This document shows, in pieces, positions 25,013 through 32,921 of a stretch of DNA of 64,000 nt. The notes beneath the pieces are model-generated. The model had not been told where the DNA came from. It saw nothing but the letters and a program-made list of their open reading frames with translations, and made no database searches. Location of the stretch: contig CAWEYO010000019.1 in NCBI GenBank assembly GCA_963813315.1, positions 62,001-126,000 of the forward strand, written 5' to 3'. A program made the translations under genes and the position numbers. Positions within the stretch are counted from its first letter, which is position 1. Each line of letters starts with the position of its first letter. This DNA is from CAWEYO01 sp963813315 (GTDB lineage Bacteria; Pseudomonadota; Alphaproteobacteria; Rhizobiales; Rhizobiaceae).

Positions 25013-25921
25013 TCATGCCGCTGCCTCGAAGTGATCGGCCATCGCGCGGCGGTCGGCCTTACGGCCAGTGAAGAGTTCGAAGGCTCGGACGGCCTGGTAG
25101 ATCGCCATACCGATCCCAGGCAGCGTTCGGCAGCCAGTCGCTCGGGCGGCGCGCAGCAACTCGGTTTCAGCCGGGAAATAGATGATGTCGGCGACCCATT
25201 TTTCGGGCGTAAGGACGGCCGTGTCGAACGGAGCACCAGGGTACTTCGCCATGCCGACTGGCGATGTGTTGACGATACCACTTGCCCCGCGTGCCGTCGC
25301 TAGGGGGTCCGGATTTGCCTCGACGCGGTCGCCAAATACGACGCTCATCCGCGACGCCAACTCAAGCGCCCGGCCGGCCTCACTATCGATGAGCGACAGA
25401 CGGCCAACCCCCAGTTTCATCAAAGCATAAGCGACCGCCGCACCCGCTCCGCCGGCGCCGAACATGGCGACGCGGTCCAATGGAGCGCCGGTCATCGCCT
25501 CGCGGAAACTCTCTGCAAAACCCCAACAGTCGGTGTTATGGCCTTCCCTGCTTTTGCCCCTGAACACGACTGTATTCACCGCGCCAATTGCGCGCGCCTC
25601 CCGTGACAACGCGTCCAGTACTGGCACTACGGCCTGTTTGAAGGGGTGGGTGACATTGAGGCCTCGGAACCCGGCGGCCTGCGCAGCCGCGACCACGTCG
25701 CCGATCGCGGCGTCCGCAAACCCGAACGGGTCGAAATCGAGCAGAAGATACGAATAGTCGATACCGAGGCGTCGGGCCTCGCACTCGTGCATACGCGGAC
25801 TGCGCGAGGATTGAATTCCACGGCCGACCAGGCCAACCACGACCTTGTCGCCGCCGTGCCTGGCGGTGCCCTTGTGTTCGGCCGCAAGACGGCCGAGAAG
25901 GTCGACAAGACTGTCGCCCAT
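25013..25921 (-). CDS. Shikimate/quinate dehydrogenase family protein
   Basis: It catalyses reversible NAD(P)-dependent oxidation of shikimate or quinate. The 302 residues carry the substrate site SRSPRMH, the catalytic Lys in NVTHPFKQ, the catalytic Asp in NTDCWGF and the nucleotide motif GAGGAGAAVAYAL, ending with GIGMAIYQAVRAFELFTG. It is longer than biosynthetic AroE (about 270) because of an N-terminal extension. GGAGGA precedes the ATG. Being first in a TRAP operon under TetR control, next to a quiC remnant, points to catabolic quinate/shikimate use rather than aromatic amino acid synthesis. Confidence 0.88.
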   Translation of the reverse strand: MGDSLVDLLGRLAAEHKGTARHGGDKVVVGLVGRGIQSSRSPRMHECEARRLGIDYSYLLLDFDPFGFADAAIGDVVAAAQAAGFRGLNVTHPFKQAVVPVLDALSREARAIGAVNTVVFRGKSREGHNTDCWGFAESFREAMTGAPLDRVAMFGAGGAGAAVAYALMKLGVGRLSLIDSEAGRALELASRMSVVFGDRVEANPDPLATARGASGIVNTSPVGMAKYPGAPFDTAVLTPEKWVADIIYFPAETELLRAARATGCRTLPGIGMAIYQAVRAFELFTGRKADRRAMADHFEAAA

Positions 25922-26040
25922 TCTCGCAGTTTCCTCCCATGCGAAATGCTGTGCGGGCCGCGCTTATTGGGCTTGGAACACCCCTTGTCTTCGCGCGAGA
26001 CGCGCCGGTAGATTGATGGAGTCCCAGTTGTGGGATCTTG

Positions 26041-26056
26041 TACTAACTGGTTAGTA
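26041..26056. promoter_or_regulatory. TetR operator 1, between the aroE/TRAP operon and tetR
   Basis: TACTAACTGGTTAGTA has perfect 7-bp arms (TACTAAC/GTTAGTA) around TG. It lies in the divergent promoter region, 45 bp before the tetR GTG. A near copy with two compensating changes (TACGAACTGGTTCGTT) lies after tetR at 26826-26841. Confidence 0.75.
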
Positions 26057-26100
26057 TAGTCAATTACCGGCTGCTGCCGGGCAGATTGGAATGCGTGATC

Positions 26101-26778
26101 GTGGCCAAATACGAACGAAAGCCGAGCCCGGAAACCAGCAAGACGCGTGCCCCAGACCCTGACGGTGCGCGCCGCAACATTCTGGAGATCGCCTCCAAGG
26201 AGTTTGCACTCAACGGCTTGTCAGGAGCGCGCGTCGATGAGATCGCGGCGCGCACGCGCTTCAGCAAGCGGATGATCTACTACTACTTTGGCGACAAGGA
26301 AGGCCTCTATCTGCACGCGCTTGAAAACGCGTATCGCCAGGTGCGCGAGGGTGAAGCCCAACTCGACATCGAAGGCCTGCCTCCCGTCGCGGCGCTGACC
26401 CGCCTGGTCGAGTTCACGTTCGACCACCATCACCGGCATGAGGAATTCATCCGCATGGTGATGATCGAGAATATCCACCATGGCCAGTATCTCGAACAGT
26501 CGAAAGCGATCCGAGAATTGAACGTGACGGCGATTGACCATATATCGAGCATCTATTCGCGCGGTGTCGAGCAGGGCGTCTTCCGGGCGGGGCTCGACCC
26601 GGTTGAACTGCATTGGCAAGTCAGCGCGCTCTGCTTCTTCAACGTCTCCAACCGCGCCACCTTCTCGATGATTTTCGGGCGCGATTTCGGCGCGCCCACG
26701 CAGCTCAAGCGACTCAAGCGCAACACCGTCGAGATGCTGTTGCGGTTTGTTGCCAAGGGCGACACCCCCACCGATTAG
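26101..26778 (+). CDS. TetR-family regulator of the shikimate/quinate locus
   Basis: 225 residues. The helix-turn-helix is ARRNILEIASKEFALNGLSG, then ARVDEIAARTRFSKRMIYYY and FGDKEGLYLHALE. The ligand-binding domain has a TetR_C-like pattern (FIRMVMIENIHHGQYLEQS and SNRATFSMIFGRDF). The GTG at 26101 is the most likely start because the motif spacing then fits; GTG at 26095 is possible. It diverges from the aroE-TRAP operon and is followed by a truncated dehydroshikimate dehydratase. Matching palindromes before both targets suggest it represses both, with a hydroaromatic acid as inducer. Confidence 0.88.
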   Translation: MAKYERKPSPETSKTRAPDPDGARRNILEIASKEFALNGLSGARVDEIAARTRFSKRMIYYYFGDKEGLYLHALENAYRQVREGEAQLDIEGLPPVAALTRLVEFTFDHHHRHEEFIRMVMIENIHHGQYLEQSKAIRELNVTAIDHISSIYSRGVEQGVFRAGLDPVELHWQVSALCFFNVSNRATFSMIFGRDFGAPTQLKRLKRNTVEMLLRFVAKGDTPTD

Positions 26779-26825
26779 TGTATTGGGCAGCGAACTTGCC
26801 GGTCCATGAGCCTTGCCTTAAGTTA

Positions 26826-26841
26826 TACGAACTGGTTCGTT
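26826..26841. promoter_or_regulatory. TetR operator 2, upstream of the quiC remnant
   Basis: TACGAACTGGTTCGTT shares the ACTGGT core of operator 1. The changed bases (T to G and A to C) preserve dyad symmetry, which is strong evidence that both are sites for one dimeric protein. It lies 26 bp before the GTG of the dehydratase remnant. Confidence 0.7.
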
Positions 26842-26866
26842 CATGGCCATTTCACGGAGCAGGCGC

Positions 26867-26946
26867 GTGAAGACCTCTATCGCGACGGTGTCGATCGCCG
26901 GCGACCTGACAGAGAAGTTCGGGGCGATTTCGGCTGCAGGTTTCGG
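26867..26946 (+). pseudogene. N-terminal remnant of a 3-dehydroshikimate dehydratase (QuiC type)
   Basis: 26 codons from a GTG behind GGAGCAGG read VKTSIATVSIAGDLTEKFGA, then ISAAGF. This is the start of the TIM-barrel dehydratase/HPPD-like family that converts 3-dehydroshikimate to protocatechuate (about 630 aa in rhizobia). At about 26946 the sequence jumps to unrelated DNA leading into an HNH remnant. It explains the presence of aroE, TRAP and tetR, and shows the catabolic module is broken. The assignment is from memory of the conserved N-terminus. Confidence 0.6.
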
Positions 26947-26981
26947 TCAGCGTCTTGTAGCACCTGCTGCGGGCGAAGCCG

Positions 26982-27287
26982 ATGCACTCGGCAACCAGCC
27001 TGCATGCCGAGGCCGCGCGCCGATGGCCGAGCCGGTTCGGCTACGACGCTGGCGATGCAGCGGCATACGACCGGTGGCGTGTCAATGAACAGCCGTGGTT
27101 GCGCTGGTACAGACTCGCCAAATGGCGCGATCTGCGCTGGCAGGTGCTGGTCCGCGACAACTTTTCCTGCTCGATATGCGGCCGAGTTGAAACCGCATCG
27201 AAGCTGGTCTGCGATCACATAGTCTCGCATCGCGGTGACCAGCGTGAGTCGAAGCGGGCAAAAGAAAAGGGGGCCGAAGCCCCCTGA
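26982..27287 (+). pseudogene. HNH endonuclease, C-terminally truncated
   Basis: The frame encodes PWLRWYRLAKWRDLRWQVLV, RDNFSCSICGRVE and LVCDHIVSHRGD. This is the phage-type HNH nuclease pattern with the first CxxC zinc pair and the DH of the catalytic motif. After HRGDQ the second CxxC and final His are lost and the frame ends in KRAKEKGAEAP. It is probably a phage or mobile-element remnant. Confidence 0.65.
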
Positions 27288-27307
27288 TCCGTTCGATCGA
27301 AATCGAT

Positions 27308-27613
27308 CAGTCGCTGCCGTTGGGATTGCCGCCGTGGCTGTTGGACGATCCCTGCGTCGTATGTCCGAGAGCGCCCTGCACAAGACCGGCACGCGATCCG
27401 GGAGCGGTTGTCTGGTCCGCGCCATCCTGTACGTTGTCAGGCGAGTAAGCCTTGTGTCCGCCGACAGCCAGCCGTTGTGAGTGATCTGCGAGCTGCCGAT
27501 GGCAACGGTGTTAGACTTGTCGGTGTAGGTCGTGTTGTCCTTCATGTCCTAAGCGAAGGCCGAGAAGCCGACAGAGCGAGGACGGCGAGAGTTCCGAGTA
27601 CGAGTTTCTTCAA
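27308..27613 (-). pseudogene. Small secreted protein gene with three lesions
   Basis: Reading across frames reconstructs a small exported protein. LKKLVLGTLAVLALSA forms the signal peptide (TTG start with GGAGA upstream). AFA is followed by a TAG where CAG is expected, then DMKDNTTYTDKSNTVAIGSS and QITHNG. After a one-base shift comes LAVGGHKAYSPDNVQDGADQ, then APGSRAGLVQGALGHTTQGS and SNSHGGNPNGSD before TGA at 27308. Two frameshifts and one nonsense codon make it a dead gene. The Asn/Gly/Ser-rich tail recalls small rhizobial surface proteins; no family is recognised. Confidence 0.55.
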
Positions 27614-27760
27614 GATGTGTTCTCCAATGGGTGCTTGACCCGTTTGATTTGACTTCACTGATGTAGTGGTTTTTCCGGCGACGGGATTGCTCCCAGCTGC
27701 CAAATGCTTGTCTTTGGATGACACCCCGTTTTGTGTTTAGGTTTGCTCTGTGCGGCCAGA

Positions 27761-27922
27761 TCAGTAGCCGCGCGCTTCGAGGCGGTACGCGATGTCCGCA
27801 TCGTCCTCGTCCGCGCCTTCATCGCCCTCGTGCGTAAGTTCATCGATGCTGTCCTGCATCGAACACATAGCCAAGTAGCCGTGACCGCCGAGCGCAGCCT
27901 TGATATGCGCGATCCAATACGT
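27761..27922 (-). pseudogene. C-terminal remnant of a small conserved hypothetical protein
   Basis: The frame TYWIAHIKAALGGHGYLAMC, SMQDSIDELTHEGDEGADED and DADIAYRLEARGY ends at TGA 27761-27763. It has an acidic, well-formed protein composition unlike the surrounding shadows, but is preceded by an in-frame stop and unrelated sequence. It appears to be a 3' fragment left after a deletion. Confidence 0.4.
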
Positions 27923-27950
27923 TCAATGAACGCAGCGTATTAGCGGTGTT

Positions 27951-28106
27951 TTCAGGCGCCCAGTGTGCTGGCGGGTCGAGCTGGGTGCCGAGCTGGTCGG
28001 TTGTCAGCACATAGTTGGTCGCCTCGAAGCCGTGTTTGTCGTAGGTGAAAACGTCGCCTGTCTTGGCAAACCCCTCCATGTCGGCTCCTGCCTGGACGAA
28101 GTCATC
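27951..28106 (-). pseudogene. Internal fragment of a cyclase-family (kynurenine-formamidase-like) protein
   Basis: DDFVQAGADMEGFAKTGDVF, then TYDKHGFEATNYVLTTDQLG and TQLDPPAHWAPE. The GTQLDPPAHW segment is the metal-binding HxDxPxH-like region of the cyclase/KynB family, here with Gln-Leu-Asp-Pro-Pro-Ala-His. Both ends stop abruptly at unrelated sequence. The intact family has about 220-330 residues and hydrolyses amides or lactones. Confidence 0.6.
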
Positions 28107-28425
28107 TGTGGTGCGCCTAGGAAACCGGCGACGAACCGGTTGGCCGGGCGGTCATAGAGCTCGATGGGCGATCCTCCCTGCTGGACGCGCCTTCGCGCAG
28201 CACCACGATCTGGTCGGCCATCGTCATCGCCTCGACTTGGTCGCGCGTGACTTAGACCACGGTCGAGCCGAGCCTGCGGTGCAGCGCAACCAGTTCGCCG
28301 CGCATCTTGACCCGCAGCTCGGCGTCGAGGTTGGACAAGGGCTCGTCTAACAGGAAAGCCTTGGGCTCCTTGACGATGGCCCGGCCGATAACGACGTGCT
28401 GGCTTTGCCCACCAGAAGCTGACCC
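28107..28425 (-). pseudogene. C-terminal fragment of a MalK/UgpC-type ABC ATPase, decayed
   Basis: The signature has decayed to ASGGQSQHVVIGRAIVKEP, followed by a good Walker B (AFLLDEPLSNLD) and ELRVKMRGELVALHRRLGST. The next codon is a TAA where Tyr is expected before VTRDQVEAMTMADQIVVLRE. A frameshift follows, then VQQGGSPIELYDRPANRFVA and GFLGAPQ. Walker A and the whole N-terminus are gone. It is fused directly to the cyclase fragment. Confidence 0.7.
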
Positions 28426-28541
28426 GGCCTGCGCATTCGGTTGGCTTTTCGCGTCCACATTCCTGGGTCGCGACATAGTCCCTTCGATCAGTGTGCCCCT
28501 CAAGCACCCTCGCTAACGGCAAACAATTCAGAAGTCGGCAG

Positions 28542-29267
28542 TCATCGCGCTGTGAAACCGCCATCCACCGGCAATAGAGCGCCGGTGATGTAGCTGGCAT
28601 CGTCGCTAGCGAGAAACAAAATTGCGTTCGCCACTTCCTTGGGCGTGCCGATACGTTTCATTGGGGTGTTGCTGATCGTCTCGGCGCGCATGGACGGATC
28701 CTGGTCGCGTACCATTTCGGTGTCGATCAGGCCGGGAAGAACCGCGTTCACGCGAATGCCACGGGATGCGTAGGTAACCGCGGCATTGAGGGTCATGAGC
28801 GTAACGGCTCCCTTGCTCGCATGGTAGGCAAGCTGGCCCGAACCCGCGACGAGACCCCAGATAGATGAGATATTGACGATCGAAAGTGCACCCTTGCCGA
28901 GCATCATGGCAGAGATGGTCTTCATGCCCAGCATCACCCCGGTCTGATTTACGGCGATCACTTGGTTCCACTCGACCAAATCCGTGGCGTGCACCTCCGA
29001 CCGCTCCTGCGTGACTCCAGCTGCATTCACGAGTATGTCCACCCGGCCGTGTTCTGCCACTATCCAGCGCGCAAGCTCCGTCCACTGTTCCGCTGAGGTC
29101 ACGTCGAGCTGGCGATGAATAACGCCTGCAGCCGCATCTACCGGGTCGCCCGGAATGATGTCCACGGCAATCACAGTGGCGCCCTCGCGTGCCATTGCCT
29201 TGGCGCTTTCACCGCCCATGCCGCGATAGCCTCCCGTCACAACGGCGATCTTGCCGGCGAACCTCAT
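28542..29267 (-). CDS. SDR-family oxidoreductase
   Basis: 241 residues from the ATG at 29267 (AAAGGG 6-11 nt upstream; the longer frame starts in non-coding DNA). Motifs: TGGYRGMGG glycine loop (third Gly position changed to M, common in this branch), VDILVNAAGVTQ, catalytic Ser in NISSIWG, YHASK and a VDGGFTAR end. It is intact although both flanks are remnants. The substrate is unknown; it resembles sugar or steroid-type alcohol dehydrogenases only generally. Confidence 0.85.
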   Translation of the reverse strand: MRFAGKIAVVTGGYRGMGGESAKAMAREGATVIAVDIIPGDPVDAAAGVIHRQLDVTSAEQWTELARWIVAEHGRVDILVNAAGVTQERSEVHATDLVEWNQVIAVNQTGVMLGMKTISAMMLGKGALSIVNISSIWGLVAGSGQLAYHASKGAVTLMTLNAAVTYASRGIRVNAVLPGLIDTEMVRDQDPSMRAETISNTPMKRIGTPKEVANAILFLASDDASYITGALLPVDGGFTAR

Positions 29268-29398
29268 CTTAGACCCTTTCGTCCCGCCTGCAGCCCAAAG
29301 ACTAGGCATCTTTGATATTGCATCGTATAGCAATACGGCGAATTGAATTTGGTGCAATCGACAAGACCGGACCATCTATTGGACCGTTCGCCCGCTCT

Positions 29399-29756
29399 TC
29401 ATCCAGTCGCTTGAAAAGGCTCTGTTTGTACTCGAAGCCTTCCGCGAGGCAGAGCAGTTTCTCAGCCTTGCCGATATTTCGAGGATATCGGGCCTTGCCA
29501 AGCCAGCCGCCCAGCGCTGCGTCCACACGCTGGTGCAGACCGGATATATGGAGAAGGATGTCCAGTCCGGCCGTTTCTCGCTGGCAAGAAGGGACTTGAT
29601 CTCAGCTTCCATTTCCTGCTGCTCACCCAATGGTGATTGCCGCGACTCCGGTTCTGTTGAAGCTTCGCCGCGACTGCGGGAAGCGCACCAATCTCAGCCT
29701 GTTCGACGGAACCTCTGTGGTTTGCGCGATCCGGCTGCACGGTAAACGCGAATACC
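29399..29756 (+). pseudogene. IclR-family regulator remnant, frameshifted and truncated
   Basis: The first frame gives FIQSLEKALFVLEAFREAEQ, then FLSLADISRISGLAKPAAQR and CVHTLVQTGYMEKDVQSGRF, an IclR winged helix. Near 29605-29630 the frame shifts to MVIAATPVLLKLRRDCGKRT and NLSLFDGTSVVCAIRLHGKR, the start of the effector domain. At 29756 it ends and an M20 peptidase fragment begins. No start codon is obvious. Confidence 0.65.
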
Positions 29757-29759
29757 CGC

Positions 29760-30035
29760 AGCATTCCAAGTCCGAAAGCGCAGGTCCTGTTCGAGAGCTA
29801 TCGCAAGGCTGCAGCGAGCGTGGGCCTAGTCGTCGACGGCAAACCAACCGGCGGCTGTTCGGACGCCAGCTTCGCCTCTATGCTTGGCGTCCCAACGATC
29901 TGCGGTTTGGGGTCTGTAGGTGGTTATACGCATACTGAGGACGAGTATGTCGATCGCGCGTCCCGCGTGCCCCGGGAACAGGCGCTCGCGCTCCTTGTCC
30001 TGCGACATCAATCGGCCCGGCCAAAAGCCGGTTGA
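29760..30035 (+). pseudogene. C-terminal remnant of an M20-family metallopeptidase
   Basis: QVLFESYRKAAASVGLVVDG, then KPTGGCSDASFASMLGVPTI and CGLGSVGGYTHTEDEYVDRA. The GGxSDAxF and HTEDEY motifs are those of the M20 glutamate-carboxypeptidase-like C-terminus, with the last metal ligand His. The N-terminal two thirds are missing. It ends 57 bp before the next operon. Confidence 0.65.
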
Positions 30036-30091
30036 CGGTCCGCTTCACGACCGATCAATGGTAACTTCAAGAAAACAATGGGAGACTGGAC

Positions 30092-31405
30092 ATGAAAACA
30101 TGCCTGCAACCATCAATAACCCAGTTGATGACGACCACCCTCGCTTCAGTGATCGTTCTGGCAGCCGCAGCCGCGTCCAATGCCGAAATGCTGCCCGCGC
30201 CGACAGTCGAGAGCCTGACCACCTGCGACATCACCGACACCGCGACCATCAAAATCGGGGTGTTGGCGCCGCTCACCGGTCCGACCGCCGCCGACGCGAC
30301 CGACTATTCGCGCGCGGCTGGCATCGCGGTCGAGGAAATCAATGAAGCGGGCGGCGTCTGCGGCAAAGACAAGCGCTACAAGCTCGAGATCGTCGAGGCG
30401 GACGCGACCAATATGCGCAACGACGCGGTCGTAACGGCCTTTCGGCGTCTAAACGACACCGAGGGCTTGAACGTTGTTCTGACGCCGTATGCCAGCACAT
30501 CGAACTTCGAGATTGACCTGATGGCGCAGGCGAACATGCCCTACTTGGTATCGGGCAACGCCGAATCCACGAGGGCGATCATCGAGAAGGATCCCTCGAA
30601 ATACCCCACGGTCTGGTCGCGCGTGCCCGACTACGGCGGCTATTTCACCGACCTTCCGCCTCTGCTGAACCAGTACATCGACGCCGGCAAGCTGACCCTC
30701 CCTGCCAAAACTGTCTACATCATCGGTTCGGACGACCCCTACGGCACCACGATTGCCACCGGCCTGGCTCGGGTCTTCAAGGAAGTCGGTTGGGAAGTGG
30801 TCGGTGAGGACACAGTACCGTTCCAGTCCGTGACCGACTGGCGGACCCAGATTGCCAAGATCAGGGAGATTAATCCGGCGGTAATTATCAATACCGAGTG
30901 GTCGGCGTCGGGCTCCGCGACCTTCTTTAACCAGTTTTTCGAGCAGCCGACCAAATCGCTGGTGTTTCTGCAATATGCGCCTTCCATCCCGGAATTCCAG
31001 ACAGTGACTCGGAACCAGGCGGTCGGTGTTATCTATGACATGCTCGGCGGAGCGATCGACAGCCGCGAGGACACCAAAGCCATTTCGGCAAAATTCGCCC
31101 AGAAATACGGGGCGGGCGGATACTTCTCGGTAGCCGGATACAACGCGGCCCAGCTCTACGCGCTCTGCATCAATCAGGGGAACGACCCGTCTGATCGAAT
31201 GGCAATCGGGACGTGCATCGGAAAACTCGACGTCGACACGCCTTCGGGGCGCCTCGCCTTCGACCCAGCCACGCATCTTGCCAGACAGGGCAATGATTAC
31301 ATGCCAACGCTGTTTTACCAGCTTCAGCCCGACGGAAAGCCGGCCATCATTGCCCCTGAATTTGTCGCCCAAGCGCCATTCATCACCTCGCCCTGGATGA
31401 AGTAG
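30092..31405 (+). CDS. Branched-chain-amino-acid-type ABC transporter, substrate-binding protein
   Basis: A periplasmic type I receptor of the LivJ/amide-binding family, 437 residues. The signal sequence lies in the first 32 residues (hydrophobic TTTLASVIVLAAAAASNAEM). It is followed by IKIGVLAPLTGPTAADATDY and GGVCGKDKRYKLEIVEADAT, the usual LivJ opening. YIIGSDDPYGTTIATGLARV is the second-lobe strand. Family members bind amino acids, amides, urea or aromatic acids. It is first gene of a tight eight-gene operon; GGGAG precedes the ATG. Confidence 0.9.
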   Translation: MKTCLQPSITQLMTTTLASVIVLAAAAASNAEMLPAPTVESLTTCDITDTATIKIGVLAPLTGPTAADATDYSRAAGIAVEEINEAGGVCGKDKRYKLEIVEADATNMRNDAVVTAFRRLNDTEGLNVVLTPYASTSNFEIDLMAQANMPYLVSGNAESTRAIIEKDPSKYPTVWSRVPDYGGYFTDLPPLLNQYIDAGKLTLPAKTVYIIGSDDPYGTTIATGLARVFKEVGWEVVGEDTVPFQSVTDWRTQIAKIREINPAVIINTEWSASGSATFFNQFFEQPTKSLVFLQYAPSIPEFQTVTRNQAVGVIYDMLGGAIDSREDTKAISAKFAQKYGAGGYFSVAGYNAAQLYALCINQGNDPSDRMAIGTCIGKLDVDTPSGRLAFDPATHLARQGNDYMPTLFYQLQPDGKPAIIAPEFVAQAPFITSPWMK

Positions 31406-31450
31406 ACATATTCAGTACCGCTGCCGGCCCGCCAGGTGTCGGCAGCGGAA

Positions 31451-32218
31451 ATGAGCGCTCCATTGGACAACAGCGGCAACATTATCGAAGTAAAGGGGCT
31501 CGGCAAGTCGTTCGGCTCGCTCGTCGCGGTCGACGACGTGTCGTTCACCATCCGGCGTGGCGAAATACTGGGTATTGCCGGCCCAAATGGCGCGGGCAAG
31601 ACTACCCTTTTTAACCTGATCAGCAAGATTCCGTTTGGGGCGGACCGGGGTGAAGTTACCTTCGACGGTCGCCGCATTGAGGCTATGAAACCACACCACA
31701 TCTTTAGGCTCGGCTTGGCCCGAACCTTCCAAAAGGAAACTGCCTTCGCCAAGCTTACCGTGGACCAGAATATCCGGCTCGGGGCCGTGTTCGGTGCAAG
31801 ATTTCGCGGTGCCGAACTTGCCAGCGCGGTCGACCAGGTCATCGACATGTTGGGCTTTGCCGCATCGCGTACGGAACTCGCTTCGACGCTGTCCATCTAC
31901 GAGACCAAGCGTCTCATGATCGCATCCGCAGTGGTCGCTCGTCCCAAGCTTCTCATGCTAGACGAACCGGCGTCCGGCCTGACCTCCGAGGAGCAGGCCG
32001 ACGTCAGACATCTCATCCTACTGTTGCGCGACAGCGGCATTTCGATCCTGCTTATCGAGCATGTACTGCCTCTGCTGTTCGGTGTGTCGGAACGCGTGAT
32101 GGTGATGGACTTCGGGAAAAAGCTGGTAGAAGGTCCGCCCTCCGAAATAGCTCGCGACCAGCGTGTCATTGACGCCTATCTCGGCGGCCAAGACATGGAG
32201 AACCCGCGTGCACCTTGA
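31451..32218 (+). CDS. LivG-type ABC transporter ATPase
   Basis: An ATPase of the high-affinity amino acid/amide importer. Walker A GPNGAGKTT, LivG-type insert QKETAFAKLTVDQNIRLG, Walker B LLMLDEPASGLT and H-loop LLIEHVLPLLF. The signature region reads LSIYETKRLMIASAV: the LSxGQ motif is degenerate (LSIYE), unusual for an active ATPase. The length of 255 is normal. ATG at 31451 is preferred; a GTG at 31436 is possible. It overlaps livF by 11 bp. Confidence 0.88.
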   Translation: MSAPLDNSGNIIEVKGLGKSFGSLVAVDDVSFTIRRGEILGIAGPNGAGKTTLFNLISKIPFGADRGEVTFDGRRIEAMKPHHIFRLGLARTFQKETAFAKLTVDQNIRLGAVFGARFRGAELASAVDQVIDMLGFAASRTELASTLSIYETKRLMIASAVVARPKLLMLDEPASGLTSEEQADVRHLILLLRDSGISILLIEHVLPLLFGVSERVMVMDFGKKLVEGPPSEIARDQRVIDAYLGGQDMENPRAP

Positions 32219-32921
32219 TGTCGTGGATCTCCGCTCCGGCTATGGACGCATAGAAGTGCTGCACGGCCTTTCCCTTGCAGTGGAGGCTGGCGGTTCGGTG
32301 GGTGTTTTCGGCCCGAACGGCCATGGCAAGACGACGCTTCTGCGCACCATATCAGGGCTGGTTCCTGCGAGCGGAGGCAAGATCCGCTTTGGTAGTCAGG
32401 ATCTGACCGGCGCGTCGGCCGACATGATCGTGGACGCTGGCATCGTGCATGTCCCACAGGCGAGCACGCTTTTCCCTAGAATGACTGTCTTGGAGGCTCT
32501 GACGTTGGGTGCGTATCGCAAGGCTGCTTGGCCGCACCGACATGAATCGCTAGACAAGGTGTTTTCGATCTTCCCTAGACTCGCCGAACGTCGCTCTCAG
32601 AACTGCAGGACATTGTCTGGCGGTGAGAGACAGATGGCGGCGATCGGGGTTGGCCTCATGGGCATGCCGAGCCTGCTCATGCTTGACGAGCCGACCCTCG
32701 GCTTGGCGCCCAGAATCCGGCAGGAGCTTGCTCGCCAGATTGGACTGGTGGCGCAAGCGGGGACCAGCCTCGTGATCGTTGATCAAGATGTTGACCTATT
32801 GCTAGGGCTCTGCCCCAGACTTTACTTGGTCGAGAAAGGCGTCGTTACGCTCGAGATAAAGGACCGAAGCGAGTTAAAGCACCAGGATATCATCAAACGC
32901 TATTTCGGGAGCGCTGCCTGA
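32208..32921 (+). CDS. LivF-type ABC transporter ATPase
   Basis: The second ATPase of the pair, 237 residues from a GTG at 32208 with GGAG 8 nt upstream, overlapping the livG stop. Walker A GPNGHGKTT, signature LSGGERQM, Walker B LLMLDEPTLGLAP, and the usual LivF H-loop variant IVDQDVDLLL. VHVPQASTLFPRMTVLEALT is the Q-loop region. Its TGA overlaps the livH ATG by one base. Confidence 0.9.
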   Translation: MHLDVVDLRSGYGRIEVLHGLSLAVEAGGSVGVFGPNGHGKTTLLRTISGLVPASGGKIRFGSQDLTGASADMIVDAGIVHVPQASTLFPRMTVLEALTLGAYRKAAWPHRHESLDKVFSIFPRLAERRSQNCRTLSGGERQMAAIGVGLMGMPSLLMLDEPTLGLAPRIRQELARQIGLVAQAGTSLVIVDQDVDLLLGLCPRLYLVEKGVVTLEIKDRSELKHQDIIKRYFGSAA

